Source: JAHBXE01 sp044222195 (GTDB taxonomy: Bacteria > Planctomycetota > Phycisphaerae > Phycisphaerales > UBA1924). Taken from it: a DNA stretch of 64,000 nucleotides. A program made the position numbers and the translations under genes. Positions within the stretch are counted from its first letter, which is position 1. Each line of letters begins with the position of its first letter. Below, piece after piece: positions 8,611 through 17,495 of this stretch. Where the stretch lies: NCBI GenBank assembly GCA_044222195.1, contig JBGANS010000004.1, forward strand, positions 236,561-300,560. Direction: 5' to 3'. The notes under the pieces are model-generated. The model saw only the letters and a program-made list of their open reading frames with translations. It made no database searches and was not told the DNA's origin.

Positions 8611-9621
8611 TCAGCCGCCGCTCTTGGGCGTCCCTTTGTCTTCGCCGAGCCACTTGGACCACTGCTTGCCGTATTCCTCGGCGTTCTGCTTGGTCACGCG
8701 GACCAGTTCCGCCTTGACGACGGGCTCGCTCGGAGTCTTCTTGTTGACGATCTTGTCCACCAGCAGGCGGACCGACTCAAATCCCCACTCGTAGACTTTT
8801 TGCCCCAGAAGCACCTCGACCTGACCGTTGCGGACGTACACGAGTTGCTGGCGCAAGGCATCAACCGCCACAACCTTTGCTTTGCCCGCTATGTTGTCGA
8901 GCGCATTGTCGGTGAACAGCGGCCATCCGCCGACCATCGCCCAGCCCGTGATGTCCGGGTTCGTTCGCTGGACTTCCTCAAGCTTTGCCACGGCATCCTG
9001 CGCCGTTTCCTTGTGGTAATACGTGTCCTTGATCTTGATATTCGCGTGCTTCTTCAGTTCATCCTTGACGCCCGCGACTCGCTTCTGGAGGTTCGGCGCC
9101 GTCTGGTTGCCCGCGAGGATCGCGACAACGCCCTTGTCACCCATCGCCTTGGCGAGTTCCACGCCCACCTGCTTGCCGCAGGCGAAGTCGTCTGTCCCGT
9201 AATAGGCGAACCGCTTGCTCTCAGGGGCGTCGGAGTCAAAGCAGACGACTGGCACTCCCTTGTCGACCGCCGCGTTGATCGCAAGGGTCATCGTCTTGGC
9301 GTCTGAACAGCTCACCGCGATGCCGTCGGCGCCGGCCGCGACCAGCCGCTCCATGTAATCCGCCTGTTTCTGAGCATCTTCAGACGTCGGTGTCTGCCAG
9401 TCGATCTTGATCTCGACGCCCAGCTGCTTGCCGAGCTCCTTCGCCGCGTCGTTGGCGCCTGTCCGGGCCGCAAGGAACACAGGATTGTTCTGGCTCTTGG
9501 CGATGAGCCCGATCGTGATCGTTTTCGCTTCACGCTCGCCGCCGGTCAGTCCGCCCAGCACACCGAGCATTCCCGCCGCGGCAACGCACGCCGCGGCCCT
9601 GATCCAACCACTCGTCTTCAT
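8611..9621 (-). CDS. Sugar ABC transporter substrate-binding protein
   Basis: The 336-residue protein has a cleavable-looking signal peptide (residues 1-28) followed by a periplasmic-binding-protein type I fold. The pattern G-L-I-A-K-S-Q-N-N-P-V-F near the mature start, D-G-I-A-V-S-C, V-V-C-F-D-S-D-A and A-I-L-A-G-N are typical of ribose/xylose/autoinducer-2-type binding proteins. The ATG of M-K-T-S-G follows GGGAGA; an in-frame start 15 bases upstream is less likely. There is no lipobox. Gene order is permease, this gene, then ATPase, with a 64-base gap to the ATPase. Confidence 0.92.
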   Translation of the reverse strand: MKTSGWIRAAACVAAAGMLGVLGGLTGGEREAKTITIGLIAKSQNNPVFLAARTGANDAAKELGKQLGVEIKIDWQTPTSEDAQKQADYMERLVAAGADGIAVSCSDAKTMTLAINAAVDKGVPVVCFDSDAPESKRFAYYGTDDFACGKQVGVELAKAMGDKGVVAILAGNQTAPNLQKRVAGVKDELKKHANIKIKDTYYHKETAQDAVAKLEEVQRTNPDITGWAMVGGWPLFTDNALDNIAGKAKVVAVDALRQQLVYVRNGQVEVLLGQKVYEWGFESVRLLVDKIVNKKTPSEPVVKAELVRVTKQNAEEYGKQWSKWLGEDKGTPKSGG

Positions 9622-9683
9622 GTTCGTTTCTCCCACTTTGGCGTCCTGGTTGGACGCGACAGTTTGACACTCGTTCCTGAATC

Positions 9684-10892
9684 CTACCCGCGGCCGGCCG
9701 TAAGCCGTTGTTTGGCCTGATCCACCACTACGGCGATGATGATGGCCAACCCAATGATGATCAGCTTGTAGTTCGAATCGATCCCCAGCACGACGATGCC
9801 GTTTTCGATCAGTTGGATGACCACAGCGCCGAGCATCGCCCCGAAAGCCGAGCCTCGCCCGCCGCTGAGAGATGCCCCGCCGACGACCGCCGCGGCGATG
9901 ACGTCGAGTTCATACCCAGTTCCCGCGTCAGAGGCGACCGCCCCGTAGTAGCCCAGGCGGATCAGGGCCGCCAGTCCCGCGAGCAAGCCCCCGACGGTGA
10001 AGAGCACAATCTTCACTCGGCCAACCGGAATGCCCGCGTACCGACCCGCGGTTTCATTCCCGCCTATCGCAAATGTCCGCCGTCCGAACACCGTGCTTCG
10101 GAGCACGATCGCGCCCGCGAGCGCCACGGCAACCATGAACACCATGGGGACCGGGTTGACTCCGCCGAGGGACTTCTTGAAAAAGCCGAGCGTCAGCGCG
10201 GATGGGAAGTCGCCGATCGATTGCCCCTTGGTGACGACAAAGGCAATCCCCCGGTACACGGCCATACCGCCGAGGGTCACGATGAACGGGTGCACCTTCA
10301 GCCCGACGACCGCCGACCCATTCACCGCGCCGCACGCCGCCCCCACGCCGCAGCACACGACAAACCCCAGCGGCAGCGCGACCGCGAGGGAGGCGTCCGG
10401 CCCGAGGGCGTGCATGACAAACGATCCCGCGACCGCTGCGACGGCGTACACAGAACCGATTGACAGGTCAATCCCGCCGGAAATGATGATGCCGGACATG
10501 CCCACCGCCATGATGGCAATAAAGCTGGAAACCGTGGCAACGCCGACCAGGTTCTCCTTGTTGAAGAACTTGTTGACCTTGATGATCCTGCGCAGCACCG
10601 GCGCATCGCCCGAATCGAGCAACTCGAACCCGTCCGCTGCCATGTACGATCGCACGCGCCCATCGGGCGACTTGACTTGGAACCCGCCATCGACGGTGAC
10701 AAGACTGCCGCCCTCGGGCACGCTGACCCGCTGGGTGCGGGTGATCGACTCGGTGGCCAGCGAAAGTCCGAGCATCATGAAGAGGATGACGACGATCAGC
10801 CCCGACTCCTGGGCCGACACGAGCCGGACCCACCTGGAACGGCGGGGAGCGAGGCGGGTGGAGCGCTGGCTTGATCTGGAATCGTGAGTCAC
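9684..10892 (-). CDS. Sugar ABC transporter permease (RbsC type) with periplasmic insert
   Basis: The 402-residue inner-membrane protein has the hydrophobic profile and motifs of ribose-type permeases: G-I-D-L-S-I-G-S near the second helix, N-G-x2-V near mid-protein, and G-A-x-L-S-G-G-R-G. It begins with GTG. An insert of about 60-70 soluble residues (with S-L-V-T-V-D-G-G and V-R-S-Y-M-A-A-D-G) lies between the first and second membrane helices, where ordinary RbsC has a short loop. The insert should face the periplasm and may touch the binding protein. It is the first gene of the transporter operon. Confidence 0.9.
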   Translation of the reverse strand: MTHDSRSSQRSTRLAPRRSRWVRLVSAQESGLIVVILFMMLGLSLATESITRTQRVSVPEGGSLVTVDGGFQVKSPDGRVRSYMAADGFELLDSGDAPVLRRIIKVNKFFNKENLVGVATVSSFIAIMAVGMSGIIISGGIDLSIGSVYAVAAVAGSFVMHALGPDASLAVALPLGFVVCCGVGAACGAVNGSAVVGLKVHPFIVTLGGMAVYRGIAFVVTKGQSIGDFPSALTLGFFKKSLGGVNPVPMVFMVAVALAGAIVLRSTVFGRRTFAIGGNETAGRYAGIPVGRVKIVLFTVGGLLAGLAALIRLGYYGAVASDAGTGYELDVIAAAVVGGASLSGGRGSAFGAMLGAVVIQLIENGIVVLGIDSNYKLIIIGLAIIIAVVVDQAKQRLTAGRG

Positions 10893-10961
10893 GGGTCGGC
10901 AAGTCTACCAGAAAGCCCACCTTGGCCGGCCCGACGGGACCTCAGAGAGCCATCGGACGCT

Positions 10962-11891
10962 TCAGTCGATGGTCTGGACCCGACTACTCCGGGTTGGATC
11001 GATCAGGTTCACGTTCTGGGGGTTGGTGTTCGGAGCGCTCTGCGGGCTGCGGAAGAACGTGTCATGGATGTTCTCTTTGAGGAACTGGGCGTGGCCGTCC
11101 GTGAAGACAAAGTTGGCCCCCGTGACGCCGTGATTGTCGACCTTGGCGTATCGACCAGCGGACGGTGCGCCGGCGAAGATGGAGGCGGGTGTCTGGGCCC
11201 CCGGTGAAGTCGCCCCCGCGCCATACCACGCTTTCGTGCCGACGTCCGCGCAGTCAGTTTCGTCGCCCCAGAGGGGTGCGGGGTTGATGATGTTGGACTC
11301 ATCGGTCTTGAAGCCGGCGATATAGAGGTAACTGATGTTGTAGTGAATGACGTCCTCTTCCTTGCCAGGGGCCTCCGGCTTCTTGATCTTGCTGGTGCCC
11401 GGGTAGTTCAGTGTGTTCCCGATGTACGGGTTTCCGAAGTATCGATCCTGCTTGTCGGACGGGCAGAGCAGCACTCCCAGACCCTCGAGGTACGGTTGCA
11501 TCAGGGGCCCGCTCGGCGAGGGCTGCCCGTTGGGCAGCAGGTACGGCGAACCCGTCAGCGAAGCGTTCCCCCAGCCCACATCAACCCCATCCCCGATTTG
11601 ACGGAGGCTGAAGAGCCCCGCCACCCCTCCATACACGTTCTGGTTCGAGTAGATGTTCCCCGGCGTCTGGGCTCCCGGCACCGGCATCACCGGATACCAA
11701 CTCCGGTTCTCGTTCGCGTACAGCGTCAGTGCCAGCCCCATCTGGCGGACATTCGCGAGACACTTGCCGATTTGCGCCGAAGCGCGAGCCTTTCCCAGCG
11801 CCGGAAGCAGAATTCCGATCAGCAGCGCGATGATCGCTATCACCACGAGCAACTCGATGAGTGTGAACCCGCGACGCAGCTTCGTTTTCAT
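10962..11891 (-). CDS. Planctomycete prepilin-type protein
   Basis: The 309-residue protein begins M-K-T-K-L-R-R-G followed by F-T-L-I-E-L-L-V-V-I-A-I-I-A. This is a canonical prepilin peptidase site (Gly before Phe, Glu at position 5). The C-terminal region has N-F-V-F-T-D-G-H, close to the H-X9-DG ending of the large DUF1559-like planctomycete pilin family, although here ten residues separate His and Asp. The ATG at 11891 was chosen because the basic leader and helix follow directly; a longer in-frame version adds 44 residues without pilin character. It should be assembled or exported by a type IV pilus/T2SS machine; the gsp operon here is a candidate. Confidence 0.88.
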   Translation of the reverse strand: MKTKLRRGFTLIELLVVIAIIALLIGILLPALGKARASAQIGKCLANVRQMGLALTLYANENRSWYPVMPVPGAQTPGNIYSNQNVYGGVAGLFSLRQIGDGVDVGWGNASLTGSPYLLPNGQPSPSGPLMQPYLEGLGVLLCPSDKQDRYFGNPYIGNTLNYPGTSKIKKPEAPGKEEDVIHYNISYLYIAGFKTDESNIINPAPLWGDETDCADVGTKAWYGAGATSPGAQTPASIFAGAPSAGRYAKVDNHGVTGANFVFTDGHAQFLKENIHDTFFRSPQSAPNTNPQNVNLIDPTRSSRVQTID

Positions 11892-12276
11892 GAAAGGCCC
11901 TTCGATTCCTCTGCGCTCTTGAACACACATCCCCGCCGCGCCGAGTGGTTCAAGGTACTCTGCCGAACGCAACATGGTCAAGGTCGAGATGGCGACTTCC
12001 GCACGGTTCAATGGGCGTTTCACGCCGCATAACTGAAAAGGAGGAATACGCCCTATCTGCCGTCAAAACGCGGCGGATTCCCGCGTACTGGCGCGGCCCC
12101 CGCCACCCGCTCGCCATTCCATGGAGCAGCGCCGCGCCTCCGATTCACCTTGGATTCCCGGCCGTTTTCATTATCATCGGCGGCAGACACGGAGGGGCTG
12201 CGGGCCGGGCCCACCCCACCACTTTCCACCGTTTTCCGTGCTCGCCGGCGGCGGGCCACACTTGGGAGTACACACG
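11892..12276. other. Divergent intergenic region, 385 bp
   Basis: This stretch separates the minus-strand prepilin gene from the plus-strand tagged exported protein, so promoters for both are expected here. I see no convincing -35/-10 pair, riboswitch or repeat. A GGGAG ribosome site lies just before the right-hand gene. Confidence 0.4.
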
Positions 12277-14454
12277 ATGAAGACCGTTCGACTCATTCCC
12301 GCGGCGGCGCTCGCCGCTCTCGCTGGCCAGGCCTGTGCCCAGCCGGTTCTCGACGGCATACGTGACGATGCGTTCTACGGCACCACTCCGTTGTGGTCCC
12401 AGAATCAGCCCACGAGCTTCGGAGACAACTCCGGCGCGGTCTGTGACAACACAACCGTCGGTACGCCCGGCGCCGTGCAGACCGGCCTGGAGGTGGTTGT
12501 TCCACTTGCCGCGATCGGCAACCCCACCCTGGCCAACCTGAAGTTCACGGTGTTCATCAACGGTGGCGGACACGACTTTGTCTCGAACCAGGTCCTCGGC
12601 GGTGTTCCCGGGGGGACCGCAAGCCAGGGAACGGCCAACCTCGGCGAGCCGCGGACGATTGACTTCAGCACCATCGCGAACAACCAGTATGTGACCGGCA
12701 TCTCAAGCACATCCTTCATCCCGACGGTGGACGGCAAGATCACCACCACGCCGTTCCCCGGCGACGGTCCGGCCTACGGCCCGATCAAGGCGACACAGAC
12801 CTGCCGCACCGGATTCGGCGATGCCACGCTCGGCGCACCCGGCCAATGCAACGGATCCGAGCTCGATGGCGTGTACGCCGTGGTCAACGGGACCAACCTC
12901 CATCTTCTGATCACGGGCAACTTCGAGACCAACGGAAACAAGGTAGAAATCTTCTTTGACTCAGATCCGGCCGCGGGACAGAACCAGATCACACTGAACA
13001 ACCCCACAAACTCGTTCGGTGGCCTTCAGCGCATGGGCCCGAATGCTGATCCGCAGGCCGGACCGGTGGGCCCAGGCCTGAAGTTTGACACGGGCTTCAC
13101 GGCGGATTACTGGCTCAGCGTCAACTGCACGTGGGACGGAGGCACGAGCACCTTCACCGGCTACGTGGACTACGCCCGGCTTGGCGATGTGTCGGCCCCG
13201 GCCGATCCCGGCGTGGGCTACTACGCCGGGTCCTTCGGCGCTCAGACGGATGGCACCCTGACCGGCGGCGATCCGGCGCCCGCTCCCCAGGGAATCCGCG
13301 TGACCGTCGACAACACGAATATCGCCGGCGTTCCAGGCGCCTGCCCGCCCCCTTCGGGCAACCCCAACACCGCCAACGGCTCGGAGATCGACTCGGTCTA
13401 CGGCCGCATCTTCAACGGGAAGCTCTACCTGCTCGTGACCGGCAACGTCAACAGCAACTTCACCAAGCTCAACCTGTTCTTTGACGCCATCAGTGGCGGC
13501 CAGCACCGCCTCCTGCTCAACAACCCGCAGATCGACGTTCAGCCCTTCGCCGACATGTGCGACGACGGCATCAATGCCAACGGTCTGACCTTCGACAAGA
13601 GCTTCGACGCCGACTTCTGGTTCTCCTACGGCAACGGAAACGTTGGCTCAGGTTCGCCGCCAAGCGTTCAGCAGTACGTCAACGCCCTGGTCCTTCGCAC
13701 CGACGGCATGCGCGTCGACGGCAACGGCTTCCCGCTTGATTACGGCGCGTACGACGGCGGCGACAAGGCCACCAATCAACCCGTGCCCTTCGACGGACCG
13801 CTCCTCGAGCCCCAGCTCCTCGATCAGCAGCTGCTGACCAACTTCGCGCCCCGGTTCGCCGGCGCGGCCGTGCAGTTGACCCCGGCGGCCCCCGTGCCGC
13901 CGCCGGCCGGCAAGTTGAAGGTTGCCTATGACAACTCCAACACGGCGGGGGTGACCGCAGCTTCGGCCGCGGGCGCATCGAGCGTCACCACCGGTCTCGA
14001 GATGGAGATCGACCTGGCCGAGTTGGCCTGTGTTGAGAATCTTCCCGCGACGTGCCCCACCAATCCCAGCACGATCACCAGCGTCAAGGTCGCCGGCTTC
14101 CTGAGCGGAAACGACGCCAATGGCAACAGCGCTGGCTACACGTTCATGTCCAATCAGGTCATCGGCGGCCTTCCAACCGCTGTCGCCCCCGGGGCGCCAC
14201 GCACCGTGAACTTCTCACAGATCGCCGGCAATCAGTACGTGGTCGTTACCAACGCCGGCCCCAACAGCTGCTACGCCAACTGCGACGGGAGCACGGGAGT
14301 CCCCGCGCTGACGGCCAACGACTTCCAGTGCTTCATCAACAAGTACGCCGCGAACAACACGTACGCCAACTGCGACGGGAGCACGGGAATCCCCGCACTG
14401 ACGGCCAACGACTTCCAGTGCTTCATCAACAAGTACGCGGGCGGCTGTCCGTAA
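12277..14454 (+). CDS. Large exported protein with two C-terminal NCDGST...NDFQCFI tags
   Basis: This 725-residue protein has a signal peptide (M-K-T-V-R-L-I-P then an alanine-rich core, ending near A-C-A-Q at about residue 20) and a GGGAG ribosome site. The body has two or three related segments. Patterns such as T-G-L-E-x-x-V-P/I-D-L-A, F-x-S-N-Q-V-(L/I)-G-G and G-N-x-Y-V occur near the N-terminus and again before the tag. The middle holds two copies of a G-S-E-(L/I)-D-(G/S)-V-Y...L-x-L-(L/V)-(I/V)-T-G-N segment. It ends with two cysteine-containing tags of about 30 residues, which resemble degenerate dockerin/EF-hand loops. It is probably secreted or surface-attached; the function is unknown. 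Confidence 0.82.
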   Translation: MKTVRLIPAAALAALAGQACAQPVLDGIRDDAFYGTTPLWSQNQPTSFGDNSGAVCDNTTVGTPGAVQTGLEVVVPLAAIGNPTLANLKFTVFINGGGHDFVSNQVLGGVPGGTASQGTANLGEPRTIDFSTIANNQYVTGISSTSFIPTVDGKITTTPFPGDGPAYGPIKATQTCRTGFGDATLGAPGQCNGSELDGVYAVVNGTNLHLLITGNFETNGNKVEIFFDSDPAAGQNQITLNNPTNSFGGLQRMGPNADPQAGPVGPGLKFDTGFTADYWLSVNCTWDGGTSTFTGYVDYARLGDVSAPADPGVGYYAGSFGAQTDGTLTGGDPAPAPQGIRVTVDNTNIAGVPGACPPPSGNPNTANGSEIDSVYGRIFNGKLYLLVTGNVNSNFTKLNLFFDAISGGQHRLLLNNPQIDVQPFADMCDDGINANGLTFDKSFDADFWFSYGNGNVGSGSPPSVQQYVNALVLRTDGMRVDGNGFPLDYGAYDGGDKATNQPVPFDGPLLEPQLLDQQLLTNFAPRFAGAAVQLTPAAPVPPPAGKLKVAYDNSNTAGVTAASAAGASSVTTGLEMEIDLAELACVENLPATCPTNPSTITSVKVAGFLSGNDANGNSAGYTFMSNQVIGGLPTAVAPGAPRTVNFSQIAGNQYVVVTNAGPNSCYANCDGSTGVPALTANDFQCFINKYAANNTYANCDGSTGIPALTANDFQCFINKYAGGCP
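14272..14438 (+). repeat. Near-identical 77-bp tandem duplication encoding the C-terminal tag
   Basis: Copies at 14272-14348 and 14362-14438 are offset by 90 bp and differ at only two positions by eye. Each encodes the tag Y-A-N-C-D-G-S-T-G...L-T-A-N-D-F-Q-C-F-I-N-K-Y-A. Such DNA identity suggests recent duplication or ongoing gene conversion of the tag. Confidence 0.92.
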
Positions 14455-14480
14455 CGCGGATCAGTTGAACTTCGAATCGC

Positions 14481-14514
14481 GCCGCCCGCCGTATCGGCGG
14501 GCGGCCTTCTTTTT
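14481..14514 (+). terminator. Rho-independent terminator
   Basis: A perfect GC-rich stem (GCCGCCCGCCG pairing with CGGCGGGCGGC around a TAT loop) is followed by CTTCTTTTT. It lies 27 bases after the stop of the tagged exported protein and before the esterase gene, so it should end transcription of the former. Confidence 0.9.
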
Positions 14515-14542
14515 CCGTACGCTGACCAGACCGGAGGCCCCA

Positions 14543-15811
14543 ATGAGAATGCTCATCGCCCTTGTTTCCCTCTGCATCGCCGCGACCGCCGGGGCCCAGC
14601 AGATGGCGCCCGAGTCTTTGCCCCAGGGCTTTATCCTGATCGTCAAGGACAAGTCCGGGCAGTCCAGCACCGAATCGCCCCTGTACCTGGCCTCCAACTG
14701 GGGCGGGTGGGCTCCCGGCGACAGCTCCTACAGGCTGACCGCACGTTCCGACATGCGCTGGCAGATCATCATCAAGCCCCCCGCCAAGGATGCGCCACCG
14801 CTGGAGTTCAAGTTCACGCGCGGATCGTGGGAGATGTGCGAGGTCGCCGCGGACCTTTCGGACATTTCAAACCGCCACCTTGCGCCACTCGACTCCGCGA
14901 AGGTCGCCGCCGACCAACCGCCGACGATCGAACTTGAAGTTGAGAAGTTTTCCGACCAGCGACCCGATTCCCAGGCGAAACGGGCGATCGACCCCTACCG
15001 GTCGGTCAAGGTCACCGGCACGGTCAAGCGGCTCTCCGTTGTGGGAGGAGGAGTTCCCGGGCAGTTCCGCGACACTCTGGTCTGGCTGCCGCCGGGCTAT
15101 GACGATGCGGCAAACGCGGGCCGCCGATATCCGGTGCTGTACATGCAGGATGGACAAAACGTGTTCGAGCAGATCCCCGGCGTGCCAGGCGAGTGGCACG
15201 CGGATGAAGTCGCGACCGAGCTAATCGCGGCAGGAAAGATCGAGCCGCTCATCATCGTCGGCGTCCCATACGCAGGCGCTCAGCGCATCGCGGAGTACCT
15301 CCCGGTCGCGGGATTCGGAGATGTAACCCCAGGCGGCGAGGCGTATGTCAGGTTCCTGATCGACGAAGTGATTCCTCGCGTGGACCGTTCCTTTCGCACC
15401 GCCGCGGGAGCAGATCGTCGGGCCATCGGCGGCTCCTCGCTCGGCGGGCTGATCAGCCTGTACGCCGCCGCCAGGCACCCCGACGTCTTCGGGCGGGTGC
15501 TCGCGGAGAGCCCATCGCTCGTCCTCGGCAAGCGCGATCTGGAGCAGGAACTGTTCAGTTCCGTCACCGCCTGGCCATCACGCGTGTACATAGGGATCGG
15601 CGGCAAGGAGTCGGCCGACGCCGCGATGAACGCGTCGCTCGTTGCCGCGGCCAAGTCGCTCTTTGCGCGGCTCGAGACCGCAGGTGTCGCGCCGTCGCAT
15701 CGGAACATCTTCATTGATCAAGAGGCCGTTCACAGCGAGACGGCGTGGGCGAAGCGATTGCCGCAGGCGCTCAGTTTCCTGTTTCCGACAGCTCCGTCAG
15801 AGCCGCAGTGA
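14543..15811 (+). CDS. Exported esterase (esterase D/Fes family) with N-terminal beta domain
   Basis: The 422-residue protein starts at an ATG with GGAGG upstream and carries a signal peptide ending about A-G-A-Q (residue 18). Residues about 30-115 look like a carbohydrate-binding or E-set beta-sandwich (S-N-W-G-G-W-A-P, F-K-F-T-R-G-S-W). Residues about 150-415 are an alpha/beta hydrolase of the enterochelin-esterase/feruloyl-esterase type: Y-M-Q-D-G-Q-N, nucleophile elbow G-G-S-S-L-G-G, and a late His in E-A-V-H-S-E. It probably cleaves an ester on a sugar, siderophore or polyester in the periplasm. Its stop overlaps the end of the convergent thpR by 15 bases. Confidence 0.87.
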   Translation: MRMLIALVSLCIAATAGAQQMAPESLPQGFILIVKDKSGQSSTESPLYLASNWGGWAPGDSSYRLTARSDMRWQIIIKPPAKDAPPLEFKFTRGSWEMCEVAADLSDISNRHLAPLDSAKVAADQPPTIELEVEKFSDQRPDSQAKRAIDPYRSVKVTGTVKRLSVVGGGVPGQFRDTLVWLPPGYDDAANAGRRYPVLYMQDGQNVFEQIPGVPGEWHADEVATELIAAGKIEPLIIVGVPYAGAQRIAEYLPVAGFGDVTPGGEAYVRFLIDEVIPRVDRSFRTAAGADRRAIGGSSLGGLISLYAAARHPDVFGRVLAESPSLVLGKRDLEQELFSSVTAWPSRVYIGIGGKESADAAMNASLVAAAKSLFARLETAGVAPSHRNIFIDQEAVHSETAWAKRLPQALSFLFPTAPSEPQ

Positions 15812-16348
15812 GGCCACTTCGGCGTGCTCGGCGCCACCTGGCCGCAGCGCGCTGCTCATCAGCGCAATACGCTCAACGGGAAACGGTGGAAGGTACATGC
15901 GCTCCTCGAGTCTCGCCACCCGGGCATCATTGGCGAATCTGCACAGCGTAAAGTGTGGCAGAAACCGGTCGCCGGCCTTCGCACGGGGAGAGCGGGCGAG
16001 GCGAACGGCGAGTCGGCGGTGAGCCTCCAGGAGGACGCCGGGCGCATCGGTTTCCATCGCCACCAGCCTCGGCCACCCCTCGTCGGGCAGCATGATCACC
16101 CTCGTTGGTTGCAGGACGAAGGGGCCAAGTCCAGCGACCGAACGCGATACCGATTCTGTGACCTCATCGAGTTCGCGTGCCGCCGTATCTCCAATGAACA
16201 AGAGGGTCATGTGGACCTGGTCGATGGGCGTCTCGCGGCACTCCGGCCACCGGTTTCCCTTCAACGGCCGCATGGCAGCGAGCATCGCTCGGCATGCGTC
16301 CTGCGGCGGGTAGACAGCGACGAAGAGCCTGAGCGGCCGAGCGCTCAC
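15797..16348 (-). CDS. thpR: RNA 2',3'-cyclic phosphodiesterase (2'-5' ligase family)
   Basis: The 183-residue cytoplasmic protein has the two catalytic H-x-T-L motifs of the 2H phosphoesterase superfamily: H-M-T-L-L-F near residue 46 and H-F-T-L-C-R near residue 131. The N-terminus R-L-F-V-A-V is also typical. Members hydrolyse RNA 2',3'-cyclic phosphate. It begins with GTG overlapping the stop of the upstream oxidase gene (GTGA), so the two are translationally coupled. No functional link to the oxidase is obvious. Confidence 0.93.
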   Translation of the reverse strand: MSARPLRLFVAVYPPQDACRAMLAAMRPLKGNRWPECRETPIDQVHMTLLFIGDTAARELDEVTESVSRSVAGLGPFVLQPTRVIMLPDEGWPRLVAMETDAPGVLLEAHRRLAVRLARSPRAKAGDRFLPHFTLCRFANDARVARLEERMYLPPFPVERIALMSSALRPGGAEHAEVASLRL

Positions 16349-17484
16349 CGTGCAAACCGCTTCGTGGACAGGAACTCGATCGGAAGGTCCGATCGCCCCA
16401 TCGTGGCCAAGTCCGCCAGCGCTTCTCCCAGAACCGGCGCAAACTTGAACCCGTGACCACTGAAACCACAGGCGAAGACCACGTTCGGGTGCTGCGGGTG
16501 CCGATCGATGATGAAGTGCCCATCCGGAGAGTTGGTGTACATGCAGACGCAGGTTTTCACTGTCGGCCCCGCGGCCTTGGCGAGGTACCGGCCCAGTACC
16601 GATCGGAATGTCGCCTCATCATCCGGCGTCACAGTCTTGTCGAGCGCGTGCGGCTTCGTCTCCCGCCCGGGTGCGTGCAACGCCAGCTTGAGCCCCCGGT
16701 CACCCTCCATGATCGGGAACCCGTAGTGCAGCCTGCCGGGCCCATCCCCAACCGCCCAGCACGGAAATCCACCGCCGCCGTGCTGGCCTTCAAACTCCCG
16801 GGGATGCGGAGGCATTACCCAACCCAGAACTTGTCGCGTGACCACGAGCGGAGCGCCCGTATCAGACACCAGCTGCGAGGTCCAGGCACCCGCGGTGACT
16901 ATCAGACTGCGGGCTTGGTGCGTTCCCGCCGAGGTGGTCACGGTCACGCCCTTGGGCGTTGCAGACCAACCGAGCACCTGTTGGGACTCGAGGAGCATCG
17001 CGCCCTTGTCGCGCGCCCGGTCGGCAAGCGCTTTCACCGAGGGTTCGGCGAGTACAAACCCGGCCCGGGCCTCAAACAGGCCGACGTGATCATCCGGCAC
17101 GTTGAACTGTGGGAACTCCGCCGCCACCTGGTTCCATGACAGCGTTCGGTGTTCAACGCCGTGACGCACGGCCGAGTCGAGTGTACCGCGAATCAACTCA
17201 TCCTCCGGGCGCCCGATGTACACCATCCCTACTTCATGCAACAGTCGCAAACCCGACTTCGCTTCGAGCTCTCTCCATTGGCTATACGCCCGTTTCAGCA
17301 GCGGCACATAATCGGGATGCTCGTAATACGCGATCCGGAATATCCGCGTTCGCCCATGGTGCGACCCGCGATTGTGAGCGATCGTGAACTGTTCGAGCCC
17401 GAGCACATCGGCCCCGCGTCGGGCGAGGCTCTCGCAGGCCGCGGCACCGAAGGTCCCCACGCCGATCACGATCGCATCGTGCAT
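16345..17484 (-). CDS. Monomeric sarcosine oxidase / N-methyltryptophan oxidase
   Basis: A 379-residue FAD amine oxidase. It opens with the dinucleotide-binding loop (I-V-I-G-V-G-T-F-G), followed by the G-S-H-H-G-x-T-R-I-F-R segment that contacts the flavin in MSOX/SolA. Near the end, C-M-Y-T-N-S-P-D-G-H-F supplies the Cys that forms the covalent 8-alpha-S-cysteinyl FAD link. It oxidatively demethylates N-methyl amino acids, giving formaldehyde and hydrogen peroxide. Which substrate is used cannot be read from the sequence. It is coupled to thpR downstream and lies 11 bases after the end of the uxs gene, so it may share that transcript. Confidence 0.92.
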   Translation of the reverse strand: MHDAIVIGVGTFGAAACESLARRGADVLGLEQFTIAHNRGSHHGRTRIFRIAYYEHPDYVPLLKRAYSQWRELEAKSGLRLLHEVGMVYIGRPEDELIRGTLDSAVRHGVEHRTLSWNQVAAEFPQFNVPDDHVGLFEARAGFVLAEPSVKALADRARDKGAMLLESQQVLGWSATPKGVTVTTSAGTHQARSLIVTAGAWTSQLVSDTGAPLVVTRQVLGWVMPPHPREFEGQHGGGGFPCWAVGDGPGRLHYGFPIMEGDRGLKLALHAPGRETKPHALDKTVTPDDEATFRSVLGRYLAKAAGPTVKTCVCMYTNSPDGHFIIDRHPQHPNVVFACGFSGHGFKFAPVLGEALADLATMGRSDLPIEFLSTKRFAR

Positions 17485-17495
17485 GGCGGTCCCCG

